A stretch of DNA of 64,000 nucleotides from Rhynchopus euleeides (GCA_963210315.1 OY723259.1:992001-1056000); one strand, 5' to 3'. Positions 6,402 to 18,772 are shown, counted from the first letter of the stretch. The notes: generated by a model not told the origin, from the letters alone. Numbers and translations: made by a program.

Positions 6402-7821
6402 GCGCATCGCATCTCCTACTGCGGCTTGCCGAGAGCCTTGTGTCCCAGCAGCGCCGAGTGGAGGCACATGGTGCGCATGAAGATGGGAGGGGATATGCTG
6501 TGCTATGCAAAGGGAAAGGGATCGGGAAGGAAGGGTTTCATGGCTATAAACGTGAGTGGGGAAGAGACCCCGCCGACCTTCCTCCCATCACATCACATCA
6601 GGGCTGCCTCCACAAACATGGCGGCAGCAAAGGGGGTGTGGCAGTGCACACAACGCCCTGCCCACAGCGTCACTCCTGGAGTGTGGCTAGTACTAAATGT
6701 GACTCACAGCAATGATGCCAACAACGCGACTGACGCGTCGCCATTCGTGTTGCTGGGGAATTGCCATGCACTCCGTCACACCGGCAGCCATATCCAATAT
6801 ACACACTGTGACCCGGGCGTTGTGCGAGAAGAAGAAAAGAAGAAAAGAAGAAGAGGGTGTAGGGGTAGGGGTAGGGGGGAAGGAATATGATCACATCATC
6901 ACGAGACATGCGGGCCTTCTTGCAAAGATACCCACATCTCCCGAAAAGTGTGAAGGGAAGGAGACACCGACGGCGCCCAGCTGTGGCTGTTGTGTGCATT
7001 CTATCTGTTCTGCTGAGCCTGAGCCTGGCGCACAGCACCACAGCGCCCAGTCAAGCAGACAAACAGACGTACCCACAATATGCGAGCAAGGCAAAACAAA
7101 GCAAAGCAAAGCAAAGCAAAGCAAACGCCACCGGTATCGGTATTGAGCTTTTTGGAATTGGGATCGGCATCAGCCAAAAAAATCGTCACATCACAGTTAG
7201 TTAAACTGTACACAACGAGCCGGCAGTGGTGCCCAAAGTGCACCACGCCCACGTCGCAACCACAAGGGCCAGCGCAGCAGCCCAGAAGTCACTCTGGCAT
7301 ATTGCGCATACCCCTGCCCCCTGCCCCCACCACTCTGCGCACCCGCCTCCCAGAGATGGGGCGGTGGGGGGGGTGGGCTATCATGCGATCTGGATTTTGA
7401 GATCTCACATTTTTTTTTCTTTGGGTTCTGTGGAGTTGCATTTGATGATGTATCTGCAACAGGGAAACAACGAAATGGGGGAAGGAAAAAAAGGCGAGCA
7501 ACAGGGTATCTGTTGCGCACACCACGTGCCCCCTCCCCCTGTCTTTCCGGGTGGGTGATGCAGAAGCTGCAGCACCGCGTGGTTTGTGCACCCCCTGACG
7601 CCCCCCCTTTCCCATCCCCCCAAAAGAAAGAAAGGGAAGAAAGACAAGGTGCAAAATTAAAAAGGATGCACACTGGGTTGGGGGAAGAGGGAATCATTTG
7701 ATATTTTTTGCGCTTCGGGCATGAAAGAAGCGGGGTACATCTGGTATGGGTACAGTAGCCCATGCAGACATCCAGAAATGTGCTGGATCATGTTGGATCA
7801 TCGCCACCCCGCTCCCTTTCC

Positions 7822-9750
7822 TCACGCGGTGCTGGCGTCGGCGTCGGCGACGGTGGCGCACACGTACGACGCAGCAAAACCCTCAGCGTTCACAGACCCG
7901 TCGCTGGTGAAGCGCACCACGGCAGGCCCCGACACACGCAGCGCCTCGACCGAACTGCGGCGCCCCGACTCGTGGAAGGTGCGCACCCACTTGTTGCCCC
8001 CGTCCGCCGGGGCCGTGTAGACCGAGACATAGTCGTAGTTGGCCTCGGTGTCGAACATGTCCCACGTCAGCACGAGCGACTGCCCTGCGGGGCACCCCTC
8101 GAGGCGCCAGCACTGGGCGTCGTTGTCCGCGTACGTCTGGTTCGCCCCGGGGTGCTCCAGGAAGGCGGCACCGTCGGCGCCCGCCAGCGGGGCTGCCTGC
8201 ATCGCCCCGCCCTTGCACGCGCGCGGGTACTCCGGCAGGGGCAGCGGGATCGCCGCACGCCGGAACAGCTCGTTCACAATCTTCGTCTGCAGGTGCCCGT
8301 AGCGCGACGCCGCCGCGCTGGCCCACCGCCACGAGCTCGGCACGGCCTCCCCCTCGGCCCACTCGCCCGACATGCGCCACGCGTAGTACGGGCGCGGCTG
8401 CGCCTCCGGGGTCGGGGTCCACAGGAAGTCGGGGTGGCGGTTGTTGTACCACTCCCCGCCCACAATCTCACCCGCCTCGTCCAGCTCCAGGTCGTAGTAG
8501 TACTGCACTGTCGTCACGGAGTCGCTCTCCTTGCTGTTCTCCTCCGCCTGCGTCGGCTCCGTCTCCACGAGGTACTCCATCTCCATCCGCACCCCCACAA
8601 TGTGCGTCGTCCGGCCGCTGCGGTACGCCGCAAACTTGTCCTCCGTGTGGTTCGCCAGCGGGATCATCGCCTCCTGCGGGGTCGCCGCCCGCCTGGACGT
8701 CTTCACGTTGAAGTACACCAGCTTGTACGAGTGCACGGGCTGGTTCCACACCTCGTAGTCGAACGTGGCGTCAATGATCAGGCTCCTGTGGCTCACACCC
8801 AGCTGGTTTGCCACCGCGATGTGCAGCGTCCCCGGGTTCGTGTCGAAGCATTCCTGGTCCTTCACACGCCCGTTCGCCGCGTCCTTCTCCACGTCTGCCT
8901 CCTTCTTGTTGCACCGCCCCCCGATGAACCGGGTCGGGAACTGCACGTTCGCCCACAGCATCGTCCCGAGCGCCTTCACGTCTGCCGGGTACATGACCAC
9001 CTCCTCCCCGCGCGCCCCCGCCACGCTGATGGTGCGCACCGGGCGCGGCAGCATGTACGCGGCGGGTGCCCACCCGTGGCACAGCCCCATCCACGTCTCC
9101 ACCGACCCGTTGTTGCGGTCCGCGTACACCTTCCCGCTGTTCCACGCGTGCCGGGTCAGGTACCCGTTCGTGTCCCCGACAATCAGGTCGTACTTCTCCG
9201 ACGGCGACAGGTCGCTCGCCTTCTCCGTCGTGTTGTACGTCGCGACGGGGTGCTCCTGCGAGTACTCGTAGAAGTCGGACCACTTCCGCGGGCGCGTCGC
9301 CGCCAGCCCCTTGTCCCCGTAGCGCCACCCCGTCGACCCCCGGTACAGCGGCCAGTACGTGTCCGACCACGACTGCGTCGGCAGCGTGTACTCGCGCGGC
9401 ACCTCCGCGTCCAGCCTCCACAGGTTCGTGATCACCGACGCCCCGCCGTCCACGAGGGCCGCCGCCTGCTCCTGAGATGCGCTGGCCGCCTGCGCCTGCC
9501 GCAAAACGCTGCTCGCACGCAGCAGCTTCTCGCGCTGCTGCGCCTTCAGGGACACGTACTCCCCGGACTTCACCTGCTCGGGAGTGAAGGGGGACGTGGC
9601 ACGGTGCGCCCCACGCCTGCGCACGGGCATCTCACCCATCACCTCCTGCGGGTGGTCCTGCAGCCGCTGCATGTAGTCGCTGATCTCCTGCTGCACTGTT
9701 GCCGCCGCGGGCACAGCCGCCCACATCAGCACTGCTGCGAGTGTGCGCAT
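7822..9750 (-). CDS. Gene A, copy 2: TGase_elicitor-CUB secreted protein, intact
   Basis: The translation is identical to copy 1 over all 642 residues, including Cys224, His310, Asp327 and the four CUB cysteines. The start is taken at the ATG, not the GTG 15 bases upstream, as in copy 1; the acceptor-like CAG is at 9785-9784. Confidence 0.86.
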   Translation of the reverse strand: MRTLAAVLMWAAVPAAATVQQEISDYMQRLQDHPQEVMGEMPVRRRGAHRATSPFTPEQVKSGEYVSLKAQQREKLLRASSVLRQAQAASASQEQAAALVDGGASVITNLWRLDAEVPREYTLPTQSWSDTYWPLYRGSTGWRYGDKGLAATRPRKWSDFYEYSQEHPVATYNTTEKASDLSPSEKYDLIVGDTNGYLTRHAWNSGKVYADRNNGSVETWMGLCHGWAPAAYMLPRPVRTISVAGARGEEVVMYPADVKALGTMLWANVQFPTRFIGGRCNKKEADVEKDAANGRVKDQECFDTNPGTLHIAVANQLGVSHRSLIIDATFDYEVWNQPVHSYKLVYFNVKTSRRAATPQEAMIPLANHTEDKFAAYRSGRTTHIVGVRMEMEYLVETEPTQAEENSKESDSVTTVQYYYDLELDEAGEIVGGEWYNNRHPDFLWTPTPEAQPRPYYAWRMSGEWAEGEAVPSSWRWASAAASRYGHLQTKIVNELFRRAAIPLPLPEYPRACKGGAMQAAPLAGADGAAFLEHPGANQTYADNDAQCWRLEGCPAGQSLVLTWDMFDTEANYDYVSVYTAPADGGNKWVRTFHESGRRSSVEALRVSGPAVVRFTSDGSVNAEGFAASYVCATVADADASTA

Positions 9751-11437
9751 CTTGCCGTCACTCACAATATGGTATTAGTGAATCTGCGTGTGCACAGGGT
9801 GGTGGTTGTGGTTATGGTGGTGGTGGTGGTGGCGGCGAGGGCAGGCAGAGTTCAGACAACAAGTGCAACGGAGGAGGGGAGGGGAGGGGGGTGTGGCGAC
9901 TGGCGACTGGTGTTGACTGGTGTGACTGGCACACATCACGAGCGTGCGGTGCGCGGGCTTGGCGGTGGCGGTGGCGGTGGCGGTGGCAGTGGCGCTCCTG
10001 ACCTGACCTGACCCACCCCAACCACTTCTGTTCGGCGCACGAAAAAAGATGGTGGATGCGGTGAAAAACCCCTGCTGTCTGTTCAGAACCAGACTTTATT
10101 CTTCTGTCTCTGAACGATGAAAGGCTGTGGCACAGCAAAGGGGAAAACAAGCTTCTGGGGCAGGAGGCGGCAACCGCTGCTCTCCTGCCCCGCCCTTCTC
10201 GGGGGTTTCGTTCAACCACAATCATGCACCGTCGCCCGCATATCCGATCAGCCGCGCCCAGGAGCTGGGGCGCGGGGAGCATGCACCGCAATGCATGCAG
10301 CTGAAGGGGAAACGCGGCTGTGGTGCAGCCAGGCGGAGGCATTCAGAAAAAGGGCACAGACACACACGCACACGCAACAAAACACAACACAAGACAACAC
10401 ACACCGCAAAGAAAGCAAAGCCGGGCAAACAAAACCCACTGCTGTGGGGGGTTGTCTTTGCTGCCCAAAGCGCTGATCCGACTCCGCTATCTTTTCTGTG
10501 TGTGCGCGTCTGTGCGTGTATGGGTGTCCATACGTGTGCTGCCGACAGTATTGTTTCTCTACCGTGACCCGAGACAGGCTATAGCGTTGCTGTTGTGGTA
10601 TAAAAGAACACGGCGGGCCAAGACACACCGGAGGGAGGCACCGGCACCGACAGCGCGGTGTCCCCCGCGCATGTGGCAACACCGTGGTATGTACTGCAAA
10701 CCTATAACGTGCCATGTTTGGGCCCTGGCTTCTGTGCCGGCATTCGGTTATCCCTCTCTCTTTCTGATTTTGTTTCTGGTTCTGGGTACACATATACAGT
10801 CACATTTTCGAGCGTGTTTTGACTGTTTCATTTTTGGTGGGTGGGGTGGGGCGAGCAGCAAAAGACACCGTGTACTGGGTCGGGCGAACCTCGCAGCACC
10901 TGAGTCCAACAGATACTCTGCCAGAACCAGGCAGCTGGTGGCTGCTGTCCCGGGCTTCCTTCCGCCCCACCCTTCTTCACTCTGCACTCCCAAAGAGGGA
11001 GAACACAGAGATAGAGACAGAGAGGGTGGGGGGGCGGAGAAGAGACCGCACACAGCCCCTGCGCTGCTTGGGATGATGCTACTGAAACTGGAAGTAGTAG
11101 AAGAAGAAGAAAGAAGAAGAAGAAGAAGACCAACTAGAATTAGAACTAGAAACGGGGCGGATAAGCAACCGCGACAGCGGCAAAGGGCAGAACCGCACAC
11201 GACCAAGCCATGCTGTGCATGCGACTGGAGGGGGTGGAAGAGCGTGGCCACACAGGGTTAGCGCTGGCTGCGGCACACGCATTCACACCACACCGCCATC
11301 CAGTGGGATGGGGAGCGAGGGATAGGGGGGAAAGGGGGCACCGCTGCTGGCTGGCAGCAGCCTGGGGTACCCGAAATGAGAGAGGCGCAGAGATGGGCGA
11401 ACCACCAGCACGGAAAAGACAGCACCCACACTCACAC

Positions 11438-12340
11438 TCAGACGTGGATGTCATTCTCCTTTGCCTCGTACGGCTCGTTCGTGTTGCCGTGGCCCTCGCC
11501 CGCGCCAGCCTTGCGCAGGCACACGGCCCACACCAGCCCCCCCACAAGCAGAGCCGCGAGGGAGATGCACCCAATCACAATGGAGGCAATGGCGCCGCCC
11601 GACAGGTCGTCGTCCGCAACAGACCGGGGCACCGCAGTGGCCGGCACGGCGCACACCAACAGGTCCTTGCCGGCGACGGTGCGGCGCGACACGGAGTAGC
11701 CCACCTCACACTCCAGCGCCACGCAGCGGCCGTCGTATGCCACGACCGTGCTGACCGCGTGGGGATCGCACACCGCCAGCCCGGATGCCGTCTGCGACGC
11801 GCGCACCTTCACCACCACATCGTCTGTGGAAAACACCTTCGTGAAGGCAGACATCGCCACCACAGACTCACGCAGGGCAGCCGTCACGTTGGCCACCGAC
11901 GCGGCCAGGTCCGCTGTCGGAGACTCCACCTGCACGATGAGCGTCACAGACCCGCACACGCCCAGCACCGAGGGGTTGGCAGTCCGCGCGGCAGCGACAC
12001 GCTGCTTTGCGTCGGCAACGAGCGCGTCCACCCGCGCACGCTCGCACGCCACGTCTGGCAGCTCCACGACAAGGTTGACGGGCGCGGTTGCGCGTGTGAC
12101 CGCCCCTGACGGCCCCACCTGGCACAGGTCGCCGCTGTGCGTCGAGCACATGCACACCTTAGACGACGGCGAGCATGCCGCCCCCGCATCGCCCGCCCAG
12201 CGGCAGTCCGCATCCTCCGTGCAGTACTCCACAGACACCGGCGCATCCACGGGGGCCGCGCTCAGCTCGTCCGCCGCACGCGCCAGAGAGAGGCAGCACG
12301 CGGCAGCAACAGCGAGCAGGGGGAGCTGTGCCGAGGGCAT
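11438..12340 (-). CDS. Gene B, copy 2: EGF-like type I membrane protein, intact
   Basis: 300 residues identical to copy 1. The acceptor-like CAG is at 12391-12389, 49 bases upstream of the ATG. Gene A2 follows after 1687 bases. Confidence 0.72.
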   Translation of the reverse strand: MPSAQLPLLAVAAACCLSLARAADELSAAPVDAPVSVEYCTEDADCRWAGDAGAACSPSSKVCMCSTHSGDLCQVGPSGAVTRATAPVNLVVELPDVACERARVDALVADAKQRVAAARTANPSVLGVCGSVTLIVQVESPTADLAASVANVTAALRESVVAMSAFTKVFSTDDVVVKVRASQTASGLAVCDPHAVSTVVAYDGRCVALECEVGYSVSRRTVAGKDLLVCAVPATAVPRSVADDDLSGGAIASIVIGCISLAALLVGGLVWAVCLRKAGAGEGHGNTNEPYEAKENDIHV

Positions 12341-14253
12341 CGTGTGGGGGTGTGTTGTTTGCTGTGCTGGTTGCGGGGCAAACGTAATCTGCATTGTGCG
12401 GTGTGGTGAGATGTGTGTGTGTGTGTGGAGTGTGCGTGTTTGTGTACAATGTGCGTGGAATGGTTCCGCACAGAACAAGCCGATATCAAAAGGGAATCGC
12501 GCCGCTTCTGTATATCACCCACTATCACAACCTTAACAACTCGGGGGGTGGGATGGGATGGGGTGGGGCGCCGTGTCGTCTTGCATGGGTTCTGATCATC
12601 GTTCCTCGCACTTGAAATTGAAAGCCAACTGGAAGCAGCATACAGGTGTGTGCCGGGCCGGTGGGGCTGTGACCCCCCACACCCACATGCCACACAGCAG
12701 GATACAGCCGCAGAGGCTGCCGCGCCCAAGAGCAATTGCGTCCCGTTAACGCGGCAGCCCCGCAACGCCGTGTGGCGTCTGCGGTCTGGTTAATCCCATC
12801 TGGTCCGGCATGGGGGGGAAGGGGGGTTCCCGTGCACGTGCACGCGCATCGCATCTCCTACTGCGGCTTGCCGAGAGCCTTGTGTCCCAGCAGCGCCGAG
12901 TGGAGGCACATGGTGCGCATGAAGATGGGAGGGGATATGCTGTGCTATGCAAAGGGAAAGGGATCGGGAAGGAAGGGTTTCATGGCTATAAACGTGAGTG
13001 GGGAAGAGACCCCGCCGACCTTCCTCCCATCACATCACATCAGGGCTGCCTCCACAAACATGGCGGCAGCAAAGGGGGTGTGGCAGTGCACACAACGCCC
13101 TGCCCACAGCGTCACTCCTGGAGTGTGGCTAGTACTAAATGTGACTCACAGCAATGATGCCAACAACGCGACTGACGCGTCGCCATTCGTGTTGCTGGGG
13201 AATTGCCATGCACTCCGTCACACCGGCAGCCATATCCAATATACACACTGTGACCCGGGCGTTGTGCGAGAAGAAGAAAAGAAGAAAAGAAGAAGAGGGT
13301 GTAGGGGTAGGGGTAGGGGGGAAGGAATATGATCACATCATCACGAGACATGCGGGCCTTCTTGCAAAGATACCCACATCTCCCGAAAAGTGTGAAGGGA
13401 AGGAGACACCGACGGCGCCCAGCTGTGGCTGTTGTGTGCATTCTATCTGTTCTGCTGAGCCTGAGCCTGGCGCACAGCACCACAGCGCCCAGGCAAGCAG
13501 ACAAACAGACGTACCCACAATATGCGAGCAAGGCAAAACAAAGCAAAGCAAAGCAAACGCCACCGGTATCGGTATTGAGCTTTTTGGAATTGGGATCGGC
13601 ATCAGCCAAAAAAATCGTCACATCACAGTTCGTTAAACTGTACACAACGAGCCGGCAGTGGTGCCCAAAGTGCACCACGCCCACGTCGCAACCACAAGGG
13701 CCAGCGCAGCAGCCCAGAAGTCACTCTGGCATATTGCGCATACCCCTGCCCCCTGCCCCCACCACTCTGCGCACCCGCCTCCCAGAGATGGGGCGGTGGG
13801 GGGGGTGGGCTATCATGCGATCTGGATTTTGAGATCTCACATTTTTTTTTCTTTGGGTTCTGTGGAGTTGCATTTGATGATGTATCTGCAACAGGGAAAC
13901 AACGAAATGGGGGAAGGAAAAAAAGGCGAGCAACAGGGTATCTGTTGCGCACACCACGTGCCCCCTCCCCCTGTCTTTCCGGGTGGGTGATGCAGAAGCT
14001 GCAGCACCGCGTGGTTTGTGCACCCCCTGACGCCCCCCCTTTCCCATCCCCCCAAAAGAAAGAAAGGGAAGAAAGACAAGGTGCAAAATTAAAAAGGATG
14101 CACACTGGGTTGGGGGAAGAGGGAATCATTTGATATTTTTTGCGCTTCGGGCATGAAAGAAGCGGGGTACATCTGGTATGGGTACAGTAGCCCATGCAGA
14201 CATCCAGAAATGTGCTGGATCATGTTGGATCATCGCCACCCCGCTCCCTTTCC

Positions 14254-16182
14254 TCACGCGGTGCTGGCGTCGGCGTCGGCGACGGTGGCGCACACGTACG
14301 ACGCAGCAAAACCCTCAGCGTTCACAGACCCGTCGCTGGTGAAGCGCACCACGGCAGGCCCCGACACACGCAGCGCCTCGACCGAACTGCGGCGCCCCGA
14401 CTCGTGGAAGGTGCGCACCCACTTGTTGCCCCCGTCCGCCGGGGCCGTGTAGACCGAGACATAGTCGTAGTTGGCCTCGGTGTCGAACATGTCCCACGTC
14501 AGCACGAGCGACTGCCCTGCGGGGCACCCCTCGAGGCGCCAGCACTGGGCGTCGTTGTCCGCGTACGTCTGGTTCGCCCCGGGGTGCTCCAGGAAGGCGG
14601 CACCGTCGGCGCCCGCCAGCGGGGCTGCCTGCATCGCCCCGCCCTTGCACGCGCGCGGGTACTCCGGCAGGGGCAGCGGGATCGCCGCACGCCGGAACAG
14701 CTCGTTCACAATCTTCGTCTGCAGGTGCCCGTAGCGCGACGCCGCCGCGCTGGCCCACCGCCACGAGCTCGGCACGGCCTCCCCCTCGGCCCACTCGCCC
14801 GACATGCGCCACGCGTAGTACGGGCGCGGCTGCGCCTCCGGGGTCGGGGTCCACAGGAAGTCGGGGTGGCGGTTGTTGTACCACTCCCCGCCCACAATCT
14901 CACCCGCCTCGTCCAGCTCCAGGTCGTAGTAGTACTGCACTGTCGTCACGGAGTCGCTCTCCTTGCTGTTCTCCTCCGCCTGCGTCGGCTCCGTCTCCAC
15001 GAGGTACTCCATCTCCATCCGCACCCCCACAATGTGCGTCGTCCGGCCGCTGCGGTACGCCGCAAACTTGTCCTCCGTGTGGTTCGCCAGCGGGATCATC
15101 GCCTCCTGCGGGGTCGCCGCCCGCCTGGACGTCTTCACGTTGAAGTACACCAGCTTGTACGAGTGCACGGGCTGGTTCCACACCTCGTAGTCGAACGTGG
15201 CGTCAATGATCAGGCTCCTGTGGCTCACACCCAGCTGGTTTGCCACCGCGATGTGCAGCGTCCCCGGGTTCGTGTCGAAGCATTCCTGGTCCTTCACACG
15301 CCCGTTCGCCGCGTCCTTCTCCACGTCTGCCTCCTTCTTGTTGCACCGCCCCCCGATGAACCGGGTCGGGAACTGCACGTTCGCCCACAGCATCGTCCCG
15401 AGCGCCTTCACGTCTGCCGGGTACATGACCACCTCCTCCCCGCGCGCCCCCGCCACGCTGATGGTGCGCACCGGGCGCGGCAGCATGTACGCGGCGGGTG
15501 CCCACCCGTGGCACAGCCCCATCCACGTCTCCACCGACCCGTTGTTGCGGTCCGCGTACACCTTCCCGCTGTTCCACGCGTGCCGGGTCAGGTACCCGTT
15601 CGTGTCCCCGACAATCAGGTCGTACTTCTCCGACGGCGACAGGTCGCTCGCCTTCTCCGTCGTGTTGTACGTCGCGACGGGGTGCTCCTGCGAGTACTCG
15701 TAGAAGTCGGACCACTTCCGCGGGCGCGTCGCCGCCAGCCCCTTGTCCCCGTAGCGCCACCCCGTCGACCCCCGGTACAGCGGCCAGTACGTGTCCGACC
15801 ACGACTGCGTCGGCAGCGTGTACTCGCGCGGCACCTCCGCGTCCAGCCTCCACAGGTTCGTGATCACCGACGCCCCGCCGTCCACGAGGGCCGCCGCCTG
15901 CTCCTGAGATGCGCTGGCCGCCTGCGCCTGCCGCAAAACGCTGCTCGCACGCAGCAGCTTCTCGCGCTGCTGCGCCTTCAGGGACACGTACTCCCCGGAC
16001 TTCACCTGCTCGGGAGTGAAGGGGGACGTGGCACGGTGCGCCCCACGCCTGCGCACGGGCATCTCACCCATCACCTCCTGCGGGTGGTCCTGCAGCCGCT
16101 GCATGTAGTCGCTGATCTCCTGCTGCACTGTTGCCGCCGCGGGCACAGCCGCCCACATCAGCACTGCTGCGAGTGTGCGCAT
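14254..16182 (-). CDS. Gene A, copy 3: TGase_elicitor-CUB secreted protein, intact
   Basis: All 642 residues match copy 1. The unit 3 differences lie in the spacer 700 bases downstream of the stop and do not touch the gene. The acceptor-like CAG is at 16217-16216. Confidence 0.86.
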   Translation of the reverse strand: MRTLAAVLMWAAVPAAATVQQEISDYMQRLQDHPQEVMGEMPVRRRGAHRATSPFTPEQVKSGEYVSLKAQQREKLLRASSVLRQAQAASASQEQAAALVDGGASVITNLWRLDAEVPREYTLPTQSWSDTYWPLYRGSTGWRYGDKGLAATRPRKWSDFYEYSQEHPVATYNTTEKASDLSPSEKYDLIVGDTNGYLTRHAWNSGKVYADRNNGSVETWMGLCHGWAPAAYMLPRPVRTISVAGARGEEVVMYPADVKALGTMLWANVQFPTRFIGGRCNKKEADVEKDAANGRVKDQECFDTNPGTLHIAVANQLGVSHRSLIIDATFDYEVWNQPVHSYKLVYFNVKTSRRAATPQEAMIPLANHTEDKFAAYRSGRTTHIVGVRMEMEYLVETEPTQAEENSKESDSVTTVQYYYDLELDEAGEIVGGEWYNNRHPDFLWTPTPEAQPRPYYAWRMSGEWAEGEAVPSSWRWASAAASRYGHLQTKIVNELFRRAAIPLPLPEYPRACKGGAMQAAPLAGADGAAFLEHPGANQTYADNDAQCWRLEGCPAGQSLVLTWDMFDTEANYDYVSVYTAPADGGNKWVRTFHESGRRSSVEALRVSGPAVVRFTSDGSVNAEGFAASYVCATVADADASTA

Positions 16183-17869
16183 CTTGCCGTCACTCACAAT
16201 ATGGTATTAGTGAATCTGCGTGTGCACAGGGTGGTGGTTGTGGTTATGGTGGTGGTGGTGGTGGCGGCGAGGGCAGGCAGAGTTCAGACAACAAGTGCAA
16301 CGGAGGAGGGGAGGGGAGGGGGGTGTGGCGACTGGCGACTGGTGTTGACTGGTGTGACTGGCACACATCACGAGCGTGCGGTGCGCGGGCTTGGCGGTGG
16401 CGGTGGCGGTGGCGGTGGCAGTGGCGCTCCTGACCTGACCTGACCCACCCCAACCACTTCTGTTCGGCGCACGAAAAAAGATGGTGGATGCGGTGAAAAA
16501 CCCCTGCTGTCTGTTCAGAACCAGACTTTATTCTTCTGTCTCTGAACGATGAAAGGCTGTGGCACAGCAAAGGGGAAAACAAGCTTCTGGGGCAGGAGGC
16601 GGCAACCGCTGCTCTCCTGCCCCGCCCTTCTCGGGGGTTTCGTTCAACCACAATCATGCACCGTCGCCCGCATATCCGATCAGCCGCGCCCAGGAGCTGG
16701 GGCGCGGGGAGCATGCACCGCAATGCATGCAGCTGAAGGGGAAACGCGGCTGTGGTGCAGCCAGGCGGAGGCATTCAGAAAAAGGGCACAGACACACACG
16801 CACACGCAACAAAACACAACACAAGACAACACACACCGCAAAGAAAGCAAAGCCGGGCAAACAAAACCCACTGCTGTGGGGGGTTGTCTTTGCTGCCCAA
16901 AGCGCTGATCCGACTCCGCTATCTTTTCTGTGTGTGCGCGTCTGTGCGTGTATGGGTGTCCATACGTGTGCTGCCGACAGTATTGTTTCTCTACCGTGAC
17001 CCGAGACAGGCTATAGCGTTGCTGTTGTGGTATAAAAGAACACGGCGGGCCAAGACACACCGGAGGGAGGCACCGGCACCGACAGCGCGGTGTCCCCCGC
17101 GCATGTGGCAACACCGTGGTATGTACTGCAAACCTATAACGTGCCATGTTTGGGCCCTGGCTTCTGTGCCGGCATTCGGTTATCCCTCTCTCTTTCTGAT
17201 TTTGTTTCTGGTTCTGGGTACACATATACAGTCACATTTTCGAGCGTGTTTTGACTGTTTCATTTTTGGTGGGTGGGGTGGGGCGAGCAGCAAAAGACAC
17301 CGTGTACTGGGTCGGGCGAACCTCGCAGCACCTGAGTCCAACAGATACTCTGCCAGAACCAGGCAGCTGGTGGCTGCTGTCCCGGGCTTCCTTCCGCCCC
17401 ACCCTTCTTCACTCTGCACTCCCAAAGAGGGAGAACACAGAGATAGAGACAGAGAGGGTGGGGGGGCGGAGAAGAGACCGCACACAGCCCCTGCGCTGCT
17501 TGGGATGATGCTACTGAAACTGGAAGTAGTAGAAGAAGAAGAAAGAAGAAGAAGAAGAAGACCAACTAGAATTAGAACTAGAAACGGGGCGGATAAGCAA
17601 CCGCGACAGCGGCAAAGGGCAGAACCGCACACGACCAAGCCATGCTGTGCATGCGACTGGAGGGGGTGGAAGAGCGTGGCCACACAGGGTTAGCGCTGGC
17701 TGCGGCACACGCATTCACACCACACCGCCATCCAGTGGGATGGGGAGCGAGGGATAGGGGGGAAAGGGGGCACCGCTGCTGGCTGGCAGCAGCCTGGGGT
17801 ACCCGAAATGAGAGAGGCGCAGAGATGGGCGAACCACCAGCACGGAAAAGACAGCACCCACACTCACAC

Positions 17870-18772
17870 TCAGACGTGGATGTCATTCTCCTTTGCCTCG
17901 TACGGCTCGTTCGTGTTGCCGTGGCCCTCGCCCGCGCCAGCCTTGCGCAGGCACACGGCCCACACCAGCCCCCCCACAAGCAGAGCCGCGAGGGAGATGC
18001 ACCCAATCACAATGGAGGCAATGGCGCCGCCCGACAGGTCGTCGTCCGCAACAGACCGGGGCACCGCAGTGGCCGGCACGGCGCACACCAACAGGTCCTT
18101 GCCGGCGACGGTGCGGCGCGACACGGAGTAGCCCACCTCACACTCCAGCGCCACGCAGCGGCCGTCGTATGCCACGACCGTGCTGACCGCGTGGGGATCG
18201 CACACCGCCAGCCCGGATGCCGTCTGCGACGCGCGCACCTTCACCACCACATCGTCTGTGGAAAACACCTTCGTGAAGGCAGACATCGCCACCACAGACT
18301 CACGCAGGGCAGCCGTCACGTTGGCCACCGACGCGGCCAGGTCCGCTGTCGGAGACTCCACCTGCACGATGAGCGTCACAGACCCGCACACGCCCAGCAC
18401 CGAGGGGTTGGCAGTCCGCGCGGCAGCGACACGCTGCTTTGCGTCGGCAACGAGCGCGTCCACCCGCGCACGCTCGCACGCCACGTCTGGCAGCTCCACG
18501 ACAAGGTTGACGGGCGCGGTTGCGCGTGTGACCGCCCCTGACGGCCCCACCTGGCACAGGTCGCCGCTGTGCGTCGAGCACATGCACACCTTAGACGACG
18601 GCGAGCATGCCGCCCCCGCATCGCCCGCCCAGCGGCAGTCCGCATCCTCCGTGCAGTACTCCACAGACACCGGCGCATCCACGGGGGCCGCGCTCAGCTC
18701 GTCCGCCGCACGCGCCAGAGAGAGGCAGCACGCGGCAGCAACAGCGAGCAGGGGGAGCTGTGCCGAGGGCAT
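17870..18772 (-). CDS. Gene B, copy 3: EGF-like type I membrane protein, intact
   Basis: 300 residues identical to copy 1, with the same upstream AG-free zone and ATG choice. Confidence 0.72.
   Translation of the reverse strand: MPSAQLPLLAVAAACCLSLARAADELSAAPVDAPVSVEYCTEDADCRWAGDAGAACSPSSKVCMCSTHSGDLCQVGPSGAVTRATAPVNLVVELPDVACERARVDALVADAKQRVAAARTANPSVLGVCGSVTLIVQVESPTADLAASVANVTAALRESVVAMSAFTKVFSTDDVVVKVRASQTASGLAVCDPHAVSTVVAYDGRCVALECEVGYSVSRRTVAGKDLLVCAVPATAVPRSVADDDLSGGAIASIVIGCISLAALLVGGLVWAVCLRKAGAGEGHGNTNEPYEAKENDIHV

Larger units (their letters stand above)
1..6442 (-). repeat. Array unit 1 (reference copy, 6442 bp)
   Basis: Carries gene A at 1380-3308 and gene B at 4996-5898. Diagnostic states: five AAAGC copies at 656-680, T at 609, C at 757, nine T at 968-976, C at 1087, G at 1201, T at 5997. 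It appears identical to unit 5 and is used here as the reference. Confidence 0.97.
5899..7821. other. Spacer between gene A2 (upstream) and gene B1
   Basis: 1923 bases, no credible gene; equivalent to 1-1379 plus the B-proximal 544 bases. The B-proximal part holds the AG-free acceptor zone (5949-6062), a TG dinucleotide run (about 5969-5984), a five-run G tract (6101-6126), two long G-runs (6370-6376 and 6379-6384) and a 12-bp palindrome GTGCACGTGCAC (6390-6401). A 597-base plus-strand open frame (6294-6890) ends in Lys/Arg/Gly low complexity and is not accepted as a gene. Unit 2 has a private C-to-A change here at 7199. Confidence 0.85.
6443..12884 (-). repeat. Array unit 2 (6442 bp)
   Basis: Five AAAGC copies (7098-7122). 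Private variant: A at 7199 where all other units have C. The spacers at 9751-11437 and, shared with unit 3, 12341-14253 hold the same elements as in unit 1 and no gene. Confidence 0.97.

Noticed and set aside
6294..6890. 198-codon plus-strand open frame in the A-to-B spacer
   Set aside because: Runs into the GAA/GGGGTA low-complexity tract, opposite in strand to both real genes, with no domain or signal peptide.
3309..7821. Bacterial origin with A and B as an operon
   Set aside because: Spacers of 1.7-1.9 kb rich in simple repeats, acceptor-like zones and no ribosome-binding sites do not fit a bacterial operon.
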